Source: Algoriphagus aestuariicola
GTDB taxonomy: Bacteria; Bacteroidota; Bacteroidia; Cytophagales; Cyclobacteriaceae
Length of the DNA stretch: 64,000 nt
Assembly (NCBI RefSeq): GCF_017254835.1
Contig: NZ_JAFKCW010000005.1
Span: forward strand, 338,385-402,384
Direction: 5' to 3'
The notes under the pieces were generated by a model. The model saw nothing but the letters and a program-made list of their open reading frames with translations, was not told where the DNA came from and ran no database searches. Below, piece after piece: positions 9,272 to 15,991 of this stretch. A program made the position numbers and the translations under genes. The number at the start of each line of letters is the position of its first letter. Within the stretch, counting starts at the first letter, position 1.

Positions 9272-9301
9272 GGGGGCTAGGCAAGAATTTCTGTCCAATC
9301 C

Positions 9302-9574
9302 TCAATTCAGGCCACGAGCCTTCAAAACCTCCATCAGGCCATCATCTTGTTTGGGGTTTTTAAGCATTTTGTAAATAAACAGGATGGGAAAAAACATGGG
9401 AATAAGGAATCCCAAGCTCCTGTCTGAGGATAAAATCCAAGCTCCAAATCCAAAAACCACGATACCCGCCAGGAAACCAATTCCAGCCGCATGAAGAAGT
9501 CTGGAGGTTTTGAAGTTCTTTTTTTCTAGCAACAGTTCGGCATCTGTCATGCCGGAATAATTCTTCTTTTCCAT
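9302..9574 (-). CDS. small two-helix membrane protein of unknown function
   Basis: A 90-residue protein with a charged N-terminus (MEKKNYSGMTDAELLLEKKN) and two hydrophobic segments (about 30-49 and 53-70). A short charged C-terminal tail contains a PKQDDG loop. The layout is typical of small Bacteroidota inner-membrane proteins with no known function. It converges with greB across a 30-bp gap. No family was recognised. Confidence 0.65.
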   Translation of the reverse strand: MEKKNYSGMTDAELLLEKKNFKTSRLLHAAGIGFLAGIVVFGFGAWILSSDRSLGFLIPMFFPILFIYKMLKNPKQDDGLMEVLKARGLN

Positions 9575-9743
9575 TTTTTTGGCGAGTTTAATTGGTCCAT
9601 TTCCTGAATTGGGCTATTCAAGTTCACTTCCGATTATTTTTAAATCAAGATATCCAAAAATCAACTGGCTGAGAATACGTCAGAAAGATCCTGAAAATTA
9701 TGAGCGGAGGAGAAAGCTCTGTTCTCAGGGGAGCGATACTATT

Positions 9744-9778
9744 AAAAAAGGCTGAACTCTTTAGAATCCAGCCTTTTT
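9744..9778. terminator. bidirectional rho-independent terminator
   Basis: AAAAAGGCTG and CAGCCTTTTT pair around a 14-nt loop, with an A-tract on one side and a T-tract on the other. It lies about 25 bp past the stop of the minus-strand sugar-isomerase-like gene and could also insulate the region to the left. Confidence 0.8.
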
Positions 9779-9801
9779 AGGCGCAAGGCTTATTCAAAAT
9801 C

Positions 9802-10635
9802 CTATTCTTTGGTTGTTTCGATGACACCACGGAAATAACCGATGGATTCGGCAATGCCCATAAATGGATTGTCCATGTTTCTCTCGTGCTCCAGACTGCA
9901 TACGCCGGTGTAGCCAACCCTTCGGATCATTCGCACCATGGCTGGAAAGTCGATGATTCCTCGGCCTACTTCGAGTGAATAGCCCGCTTTGACCGGAGCA
10001 GTTACATCCTTGATGTGCATGTCGAAGACACGGCTGTGGTATTTTTCCAGATCGGCTACAGGATCTTTGCCATTTCTGGTGTCGTGTCCAATGTCCAGAC
10101 ACATGCCAATCCGAGGATCGAGGTCTTTGGTGTGGTTCCAGACATCGTCGGCATCGGGATAGATTTTGATATCCGGCCCATGCAAATGGATGGCGTATTT
10201 GAAGTCATACTCTTTTACCTTTTTCTCGACGTAAGGAAGCAACTCCGGATTGGGAACGCCTACAATCAACTTTACGCCTACCCTTTTTGCATAGTCAAAT
10301 GCCTTGTCGATTTCCTCCTCGGATCTCATATAGATCGGGCCAACGGCATATCCGGTCACGTCATGGGCTTTCAGCTTCGCATGAAAAGCAGCAATCTCAG
10401 CATCGGTGCTGTTCATAGGCAAATGAAAATCCTTGATGCAAAGGTAGTGCACATCCAGGGCTTTCAACGTCTCGAGGGTTTTGTCCAGGTCGAATTTTAC
10501 GAAGGTATAGCCTGCGATTCCGACTTTGAACTGTTCCCCTGTTTCCGGTGGAAGCTGCGGTCCTGGTCTGGTTTCCTGGGCTTTGCACACTATTGTGGCG
10601 ATTGCAAGCAAAAAGGTCAATGCGGTTAATTTCAT
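9802..10635 (-). CDS. exported sugar phosphate isomerase/epimerase-like TIM-barrel protein
   Basis: A 277-residue protein with a signal peptide (MKLTALTFLLAIATIVCKAQ, cleavage near residue 20), then a xylose-isomerase-like TIM barrel (PF01261 type). The strands carry conserved metal-site residues in CIKDFH, HLHGPD, CLDIGHD, DMHIKDV and SLEHE. Such exported proteins in Bacteroidota are usually linked to sugar epimerisation or isomerisation, but the substrate is unknown. Single gene followed by a good terminator; no partner sugar genes adjoin it. Confidence 0.85.
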   Translation of the reverse strand: MKLTALTFLLAIATIVCKAQETRPGPQLPPETGEQFKVGIAGYTFVKFDLDKTLETLKALDVHYLCIKDFHLPMNSTDAEIAAFHAKLKAHDVTGYAVGPIYMRSEEEIDKAFDYAKRVGVKLIVGVPNPELLPYVEKKVKEYDFKYAIHLHGPDIKIYPDADDVWNHTKDLDPRIGMCLDIGHDTRNGKDPVADLEKYHSRVFDMHIKDVTAPVKAGYSLEVGRGIIDFPAMVRMIRRVGYTGVCSLEHERNMDNPFMGIAESIGYFRGVIETTKE

Positions 10636-10889
10636 GGGTTTGTTTTTTGTTTTTCAATTGCTATGTGGAAGCTCGCAGGAGAAATAACTATCCCAGAGTG
10701 TGACGCCTGAGTCCTGCTCGATTACATACAGTTTATTTTAAGGTTCTTTGTATCCAATTTAGCGAATGCAAGCCAAACAGATGCCCTGTGATTCGCCGGA
10801 GGACGTCTGTTCTTTATTTTTTTTATTTCAGCGGGAAGGAAGAAGTGCCGGTCGGTGGGGAAACAAACTTGGGAGTGAGTGAAAAAAAC

Positions 10890-10955
10890 GACCCAGAATG
10901 GGTCAGATGCGTATAGCCGAAACAGATGGAACCCGGTACGACCCCATCGGGGTCG
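10890..10955. repeat. double-hairpin repeat element
   Basis: GACCC-AGAAT-GGGTC (10890-10904) and the perfect CGACCCC-ATC-GGGGTCG (10939-10955) lie 34 bp apart. The form, GACCC..GGGTC hairpins followed by GAATGT, resembles intergenic palindromic elements seen dispersed in Bacteroidota. Only this pair was seen in the window. Confidence 0.5.
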
Positions 10956-11116
10956 AATGTCATCCATAGCCTCATATTCTATAAACATGCAATCTCTTCG
11001 GGATTATCCCCTGGCAATATTTGTTTTCAGCGAACTACTAACTTGCCGGAGCTGAAAGTAATTCGCATAGGTCCCAAATATCCCTTCCACTTTCTCGTTG
11101 ACTGCTGCGCTTTGGG

Positions 11117-11169
11117 TCTGGTGTCGTGGCGAATTGCAAATTCGAAGGGTAGGGAGGCCTGGTTACAAC
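11117..11169 (+). repeat. interspersed repeat, copy A (left part)
   Basis: Contains the core GCGAATTGCAAATTCGAAGG, whose CGAATT-GCA-AATTCG is a perfect palindrome. It is followed by GGGAGGCCTGGTTACAA. It shares about 45 bp with copies at 14486 and 15156, all in the same orientation. Confidence 0.75.
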
Positions 11170-11279
11170 ACCCAGTCCAGGAGGTATCATTGCTGGGGAT
11201 CTCTTTGATCTGATTTGGATAGAATGATGCAAACACAATCGAAACTTTTTTCTCCTGTGACAGCGAAGGGAGGTTTTGA

Positions 11280-12533
11280 TTAAACCTTCTGACTTGAATT
11301 TTTGTTCTTAAAAATTTCCAAAGATTGCGGTCCCTGCGATAGAGTATCTTGATTCTTTTCCAATTCTGGCTTTTGGGTTTTATTGGTCATCAATCCTATC
11401 ATCATGACCAAAGCCGTCAAGATAATTACCTGAATAACGAGTGAATTGTTCACGAATGGAATCGACTTTGGAGGCGCGATGGATAAGAACAGCAAAATGG
11501 TAATAAGCCCACGGGGTGCAACAAACAACAGCGGACGCAAGGGGAGTTTCGAAAGTTTGAGTTGGATGGCCCTGACGGCGAAAATGCAAATCACAACTCC
11601 CAATGACCAGATGAAAGTATCCGTGTTGATGACTTCGATGGTTTCGATCAAATATCCGAAAAGTATGAAGAAAATGGCGCGTATCAGGAATGCGGCTTCT
11701 GTAGTCAACTCTTTGAATTTTGTGACTTCTGTATTCAGATCTTCCGGTTTGAATCTTTTTATCCACTCAAATTTTTTCAACTCGTCAAGGTTGCCGATCG
11801 CCAGTCCAAAAATCAAAATGAAAATCAGCGCGGGTAGATGATAGATCTCTGAAACCGCGTAAATCAAAACAACCAACAATATGATGGGAACAAATTTTAC
11901 ATGGTGCTCAATCTTATTTAGGAGAAAGGATAAGCCAATCGTGGCAATGAAGGAAACCACTGCGATGATTAAGAGTTGGAAGGCGAAGTATCCGAATGAA
12001 GAAGCAGTGATTACCTCATTGAAAGCCAGGAAGTTAAAAAGAAGAACTCCCAATATATCCGACAGGCTGCTTTCGTAGATGACAAACTCTTTGTTGTGTG
12101 ATTGAAGATTTCTGACGCTGGGAATAGCAATGGCGCTGCTGATTACGCAGAATGGGATTGCATTTACGATGCTGTCTCTAAGGCTATAGTCTCCAAAATA
12201 TCTAAAAGCAAAAGCAAAGATGAAGGCTAAAGCGATAATGGGAAGTAAAGCCCCCAAGAACGATTTTCCGATAAGTCCAAACTTGGATTTATTCAGCTCA
12301 AGTTCCAAAGAACCCTCAAGCACGATCAAAATAAGGCCGATCGTACCTAAGACCGGAAGAAAAGGCGAAAAATCGGGAAGCGGAAGGTCGATCAAAACGG
12401 TAAGTTTTCTCACAGACCATCCCAGTAGCAGCAAGAATATGACAGATGGAACTTTTGTCTTGGCAGATGTCAGGTCAAACACATAAGCAATGAGCAGCAA
12501 CGTGCAAAATGTGATTACTATAGTGATCGTCAT
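11280..12533 (-). CDS. monovalent cation:proton antiporter (CPA1/KefB-like)
   Basis: A 417-residue inner-membrane protein with about eleven to twelve hydrophobic helices. Family features include the early LLLLGWSVRKL helix, the discontinuous-helix region YESSLSDILGVLLFNF (equivalent to the ion-binding Asp helix) and a late APRGLITILLFLSI helix typical of NhaP/KefB-type exchangers. It has no TrkA-C regulatory domain; the C-terminal 40 residues are a short polar tail. Likely exchanges Na+ or K+ for H+; ion preference cannot be read. It is monocistronic, flanked by repeat-rich sequence on both sides. The TTG/ATG-rich upstream shows no consensus promoter. Confidence 0.82.
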   Translation of the reverse strand: MTITIVITFCTLLLIAYVFDLTSAKTKVPSVIFLLLLGWSVRKLTVLIDLPLPDFSPFLPVLGTIGLILIVLEGSLELELNKSKFGLIGKSFLGALLPIIALAFIFAFAFRYFGDYSLRDSIVNAIPFCVISSAIAIPSVRNLQSHNKEFVIYESSLSDILGVLLFNFLAFNEVITASSFGYFAFQLLIIAVVSFIATIGLSFLLNKIEHHVKFVPIILLVVLIYAVSEIYHLPALIFILIFGLAIGNLDELKKFEWIKRFKPEDLNTEVTKFKELTTEAAFLIRAIFFILFGYLIETIEVINTDTFIWSLGVVICIFAVRAIQLKLSKLPLRPLLFVAPRGLITILLFLSIAPPKSIPFVNNSLVIQVIILTALVMMIGLMTNKTQKPELEKNQDTLSQGPQSLEIFKNKNSSQKV

Positions 12534-12610
12534 GAATGGTAAATTATGCTTAATTTTTGATTATCCTGTCAATTTTGATCCTCGACCCGGCTTTACTTTG
12601 GTCGATGAGC

Positions 12611-12733
12611 TTACTGATTCGTCCAATGTTCATTCGATTTCAGAAAGTCCCTAAGTTTAGTTTCGAACTTTGGTGCAGTTAGTTTCTTGAGCGGCAGGTC
12701 ATACTGATAAAATTCTTGGCGAGATCCCTCCAT
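12611..12733 (-). pseudogene. possible remnant of a decayed coding sequence
   Basis: A 40-codon minus-strand frame (MEGSRQEFYQYDLPLKKL, ending SNEHWTNQ) looks protein-like. Immediately upstream another frame reads DQMGLIDYREWRDLAKNF, as if a frameshift split one gene. No family was recognised and the fragment is short, so this is only a suggestion. The remainder of 12534-13030 holds no recognisable gene. Confidence 0.2.
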
Positions 12734-13030
12734 TCTCGATAGTCAATTAATCCCATCTGATCGGATTCTGGCAAAAATCGATTCAGGAAAACTTCCGTTG
12801 TCAGTATTACGATGTGGGGGATTTTCAAAGTACGTATTGGGAAGTAAGGCCAATAAATATTTAAATGCGGATGAGTGTACTTCTTTGTTTGTAATCGAGA
12901 GAAGGAATCGCAAATGCCAGCTGGGGTTTTGACTTACTTCCAAAAAGAGGTGCTGTGCGGATGATGCGGTCTAATTCCAATTGGAATTCTGAGACACGGG
13001 GCCGGTTTTTTTTTGGGGGGGTAATCCGCT

Positions 13031-13177
13031 GAGATTTTTGAGCACAGGAACTATGTCTCGATTGATTCTCCCATGGACCAAGCCTTTCTGAAAAAGGAAG
13101 TGGGAGAGGAAGCTGTTGTCCAAACGCCAAATGGAAATACGGCATGGAAGATCAGAAAGGTTGAGTATGAGAAGTGA
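13031..13177 (+). pseudogene. truncated greB copy (C-terminal 48 codons)
   Basis: The plus-strand frame EIFEHRNYVSIDSPMDQAF continues to KVEYEK and a TGA. It aligns with the last 48 residues of the intact greB at 8798-9271 and shares most of its nucleotides, including the sequence around the stop. The 5' three quarters is missing. The match begins abruptly after a T-run/G-run (about 13007-13020). It is a duplication remnant with no start codon or acidic tip, so it is not expected to function. Confidence 0.85.
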
Positions 13178-13662
13178 GAGATAGCTTTGCAGGGGCGTAA
13201 CCCGGTGATCTTAGTAGATCTTGGCGCTAGGCCTAGTTTCGCGAGGCGCGTAGCGCTGTGATCTGCTTTCGTGGGATTCGGTTGATGTCAGGGCTATGCC
13301 CCATTTGGGGAAGGTGTGATCTGATTTTTCTACGAAGATGTCGGGGCTAGCGCCCCTGTGGGAACGCAAAGGAAGATTTTGTTTATGTTCGATGGCGATC
13401 GCGGACTACGCCTGGGAACCGCCCAAACTTCGCTCAGAGGGGGCCTTGGGGGATTTTGGACTTTTTTCCAGAAGTTTGCTAAGATGGACTTTCAAAAGCC
13501 GAGTCTCCACCTACCCTGTAGTGGGTATTTTTAGGAGAAAAGGCTGGTTTAAACGTTTATTTTCGTTTAAATGCTTGGAGGGGATTGATCCGACAATTAT
13601 CTTTTAGTTACAGTATTCTTTTATTGGTTTTCATTTTTGTTTCACCTTTAATTTTTAATGCC
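13178..13662. other. gene-free stretch with short palindromes and a partial repeat copy
   Basis: Contains GGGC-TAT-GCCC and GGGGC-TAGC-GCCCC palindromes (about 13290-13360). A partial copy of the interspersed repeat (right half, GGACTACGCCTGGG with CTTCGCTCAGAGGGGG) lies at 13402-13450. No gene was recognised. Confidence 0.5.
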
Positions 13663-14136
13663 ATGGAAAACAAGATTCCCATTCAGATCTCGGAGGCGGA
13701 TCAACAGATTTTAGACAATGCCTACCAAACCATTCGGGACACATTTAGGAAGTATGCCATTACCCTAAGCCCGAAAGACCGTCAAGACCTGCCCAAGATG
13801 GCAGATGGTACAGAAGCCTTCGTCCTTAAGGCGCTGGAACTGGCGAGTAAAAACCCGCAATTCGCTCCTCCTTTTATGGATGTCGAGGAGATGAAAAAGG
13901 ATCTGGATGCCTACTTCCAGATCAAGCCCTTTCTCACCATGGCCAAGCAAAGCTGGGATGAATTCAGCGATACGGCCATGGAGGCAGGTTCGGAGGCCTA
14001 TGTGCAGGCTTTGGCCTTTTACAACTCCATCAAGCTGGCCGTGAAGCTAAAAATCCCGGGAGCAAAAGCCATCTATGATGAGCTGAAAAAGCGCTTTGAG
14101 GTGTCTCCCAAATCCGCTTCTTCCGCGGAAGACTGA
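13663..14136 (+). CDS. conserved helical protein of unknown function
   Basis: A 157-residue, mostly alpha-helical protein with no family recognised. MENKIPIQISEADQQILDNA is taken as the start at 13663. The longer frame from 13585 would add a hydrophobic stretch and could make it membrane-anchored or exported, but that part is AT-rich intergenic in character. Amphipathic helices carry a SPKDRQDLPKMADGTEAF segment and an MEAGSEAYVQALAFYNSIK helix. Followed immediately by a strong terminator, so it is a single-gene unit. Confidence 0.65.
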   Translation: MENKIPIQISEADQQILDNAYQTIRDTFRKYAITLSPKDRQDLPKMADGTEAFVLKALELASKNPQFAPPFMDVEEMKKDLDAYFQIKPFLTMAKQSWDEFSDTAMEAGSEAYVQALAFYNSIKLAVKLKIPGAKAIYDELKKRFEVSPKSASSAED

Positions 14137-14163
14137 GGCTGGAGAAAATTTGCTTATCCTACC

Positions 14164-14192
14164 CAAGCCGAGTCGAAAGACTCGGCTTTTTT
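14164..14192 (+). terminator. rho-independent terminator
   Basis: AGCCGAGTC and GACTCGGCT pair around GAAA and run into six T. It lies 28 bp after the stop at 14136. Confidence 0.9.
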
Positions 14193-14250
14193 GATGGCTA
14201 AGGATAAAGGAGGGGAGGCTCGGGATAGGATTTCCCATTGCAAAAATGGA

Positions 14251-14439
14251 ATAACGCAAGTCAAGGGCCCGATGCCGCAGTTCCGAACCGCGATGCCGCA
14301 GGTAAAACATGCGGTACCGGAGCCAAAAGCCAGGACACCGCAAGTCAAATATGCCATACCGGATCTCAAAGATCCAATCTCGGACCCAATACATCCGGTG
14401 CCGGATTAAAAACATCCGACACCGCATGTTTGAGGTGGA
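14251..14439. repeat. degenerate 21-bp tandem repeat array (nine units)
   Basis: Nine consecutive 21-bp units start at 14251, 14272, 14293 and so on. Each opens with a variant of ATGCCGCA or ATACCGGA and has an A-rich centre. In one plus frame they read as heptapeptides of the form xPQVKxA; on the minus strand they read as xLRYRMF heptads. The period continues past an in-frame stop after unit eight, so the periodicity is a property of the DNA rather than of a maintained protein. Confidence 0.85.
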
Positions 14440-14485
14440 GGGGGGTACCTCGGAGGTGGGGTAGGGAGTGTGGCTGCTCCTTGCG

Positions 14486-14593
14486 TCTGGTGTCCTAGCG
14501 AATTGCAAATTCGAAGGGATAGGAAGGCGTTTTTCTCCCGTTGGCTATCTCGGACTACGCCTAGGCAAGCGTCAAACTACGCTCAGAGGGGGG
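14486..14593 (+). repeat. interspersed repeat, copy B
   Basis: Same core as copies A and C (GCGAATTGCAAATTCGAAGG, then GGAAGGCGT). It has the right half GGACTACGCCTAGGCAAGCG and ACTACGCTCAGAGGGGGG. It ends directly against the stop codon of the minus-strand gene at 14594. Confidence 0.8.
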
Positions 14594-15121
14594 TTAGGGT
14601 TTTTTATCTATTCTGTTCAATACTTGTCTGAAGTACTCATTCAGGAGTCCTGGCCCTTGAAATCTCTTCAAAACAACGGGACTTGCATCCAACTCCGATT
14701 GTCTATTGTCATTTTTGTCAGAATTTGAAATGCTGAGATAGACCATTCGGTAGATTTTATTGTCAGGTTCTTCTTGATAGGCTTCTCGAAGTAGCTCTTT
14801 ACCTTCTTTTTCTAGGTCAACATAGTCGCCAAATTCATAAGGGAAGATTGAAACTGTATAACCTGCAATAAATTTGAATTCTGCCAGATGCTGAAATTTG
14901 CTCTTTCCATCGTCAAACATTTCTTTTAATCGTTGTCGAAGGTTTATTCTTTCATGAAATTCTGACTTGGCGTCTTCAATCGCTATCCAAAGGAAAAAAA
15001 AGAAATGTTTCCAAATTTCAAAGTCCGTAGGATTGGTTTTGTATAACTCGTGATATAACTCGAAAGCCTTATCGAAATCCCCGTTGTCTTCTATTTCAAA
15101 TATACTCTTGAGCTGTTCCAT
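14594..15121 (-). CDS. hypothetical protein, TPR-like helical repeat suspected
   Basis: A 175-residue protein with no signal peptide, rich in charged and aromatic residues. The N-terminus (FEIEDNGDFDKAFELYHELYKTNPTDFEIW) has the A/L/Y spacing of one tetratricopeptide hairpin; a second weak one follows near LREAYQEEPDNKIYRM. No known family was identified. The gene is visibly AT-richer than its housekeeping neighbours and is bracketed by same-orientation repeat copies B and C, which suggests recent acquisition. Confidence 0.6.
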   Translation of the reverse strand: MEQLKSIFEIEDNGDFDKAFELYHELYKTNPTDFEIWKHFFFFLWIAIEDAKSEFHERINLRQRLKEMFDDGKSKFQHLAEFKFIAGYTVSIFPYEFGDYVDLEKEGKELLREAYQEEPDNKIYRMVYLSISNSDKNDNRQSELDASPVVLKRFQGPGLLNEYFRQVLNRIDKKP

Positions 15122-15155
15122 ATCGTCATTTTAGCCTACTTCCAACGATTTGCCG

Positions 15156-15247
15156 CTTGGCGTAGTGGCGAATTGCAAATTCGAAAGAATAGGAAGGCGT
15201 AGTTACAAACTACGCCTAGGTATGCGCTATACTACGCTCAGCGGGGG
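15156..15247 (+). repeat. interspersed repeat, copy C
   Basis: Core GCGAATTGCAAATTCGAA followed by a perfect 9-bp hairpin, GGCGTAGTT-ACA-AACTACGCC (15196-15216). It then has CCTAGG and ACTACGCTCAGCGGGGG. Same strand as copies A and B. It lies between the start of the 14594-15121 gene and the next unknown gene. Confidence 0.8.
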
Positions 15248-15286
15248 ATTAATTGCTAAATTGAAGGAAATCAAATCGTCAATCAA

Positions 15287-15832
15287 ATGATCACTGAGCA
15301 TAAACAAGATGTTGTAGACTTTATTAGAAGTGTCTTTTTATCCGAAATGTGTGAATTGGTCTCCTACAAAGAGGCTCCATACATCAAGTTTTTGATATTA
15401 ATCCAAGGAATTGAGTTTCTGGGGGCCTGCCAGGATAGTAAGCCTTTTGATTCTGAAGAAAGAGGTTTGTCAAAAAAAAGATTCAGACAAGGAATGTTAT
15501 TACTCGGTAAAAAATATCAGGGCTTTTTAGATGATGAAAGTGAAATTAGCTTTTACAGGGATTTTAGATGTCCAATGATTCATCAATTCAAGCACAATCA
15601 ATCAAAGATTACCTTGGCAACTCGGGATGGGGTCAATGATCAAGAACTTCATTTAAAGAAAAATGAAAAGGGACAAATGTATATTGTTCTAGAAGACTTT
15701 TATGCTGACATAGAACAGGCGGCTTTCAATTTGATACGTAAAATTGAAGCTGGAGAATACACTTTAGAAAAGCTTTCAGAACCATACTTAACTGTTCAAA
15801 AGATTGCAGAAATGCAGATTATATCTTCTTGA
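15287..15832 (+). CDS. hypothetical protein
   Basis: A 181-residue soluble protein of unknown function, distinctly AT-rich compared with neighbours. Visible features are an N-terminal helical part with KFLILIQGIEFLGACQD, a central FYRDFRCPMIHQFKHNQ stretch and a C-terminal helical region. The FRCPMIHQ motif, an Arg/His pair after a helix, resembles small HEPN-like or MAE_28990-type proteins, but the match is too weak to name. It follows repeat copy C by 40 bp and may be part of the same acquired segment. Confidence 0.6.
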   Translation: MITEHKQDVVDFIRSVFLSEMCELVSYKEAPYIKFLILIQGIEFLGACQDSKPFDSEERGLSKKRFRQGMLLLGKKYQGFLDDESEISFYRDFRCPMIHQFKHNQSKITLATRDGVNDQELHLKKNEKGQMYIVLEDFYADIEQAAFNLIRKIEAGEYTLEKLSEPYLTVQKIAEMQIISS

Positions 15833-15925
15833 AGCTGTCAAATTTCATGGGACGGTTGGATTTGAATTTGTGGACGGTTTGTTTTTGCGATTATATACTA
15901 AAGCGACTTTTTCCTCGATCAAAAA

Positions 15926-15963
15926 AAAATCCCCTCCAGATTGCTCCAGAAGGGATTTTTATT
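15926..15963. terminator. bidirectional terminator between hypothetical gene and purL
   Basis: AAAAATCCCCT and AGAAGGGATTTTT pair imperfectly around TCCAGATTGCTCC. A-run and T-run ends suit termination on both strands. It lies about 30 bp beyond the purL stop on the minus strand and 95 bp past the plus-strand gene. Confidence 0.7.
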
Positions 15964-15991
15964 TCAGCTTTCAAACTTCAGCTTTCAGATT

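Larger units (their letters stand above)
10636..11279. other. 644-bp gene-free region with hairpins and a repeat copy
   Basis: Separates two minus-strand genes. It contains two compact hairpins (10890-10904 and 10939-10955) and one copy of the interspersed repeat (11117-11169). Short open frames across it have no protein-like character. Confidence 0.6.

Noticed and set aside
11027-11238. Two overlapping minus-strand frames of 66-69 residues
   Set aside because: They cross the repeat copy A and have no protein-like composition or start signal.
13007-13020. T-run/G-run as a possible phase-variation tract
   Set aside because: It lies in a pseudogene junction with no intact reading frame to switch.
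12861-13145. 94-residue minus-strand frame over the greB fragment
   Set aside because: Antisense of the greB remnant. A closely similar antisense frame exists over the intact greB, so it is a shadow.
14047-14508. 153-residue minus-strand frame rich in LRYRMF heptads
   Set aside because: It is generated by the 21-bp tandem array and antisense of the preceding gene; no start or family support.
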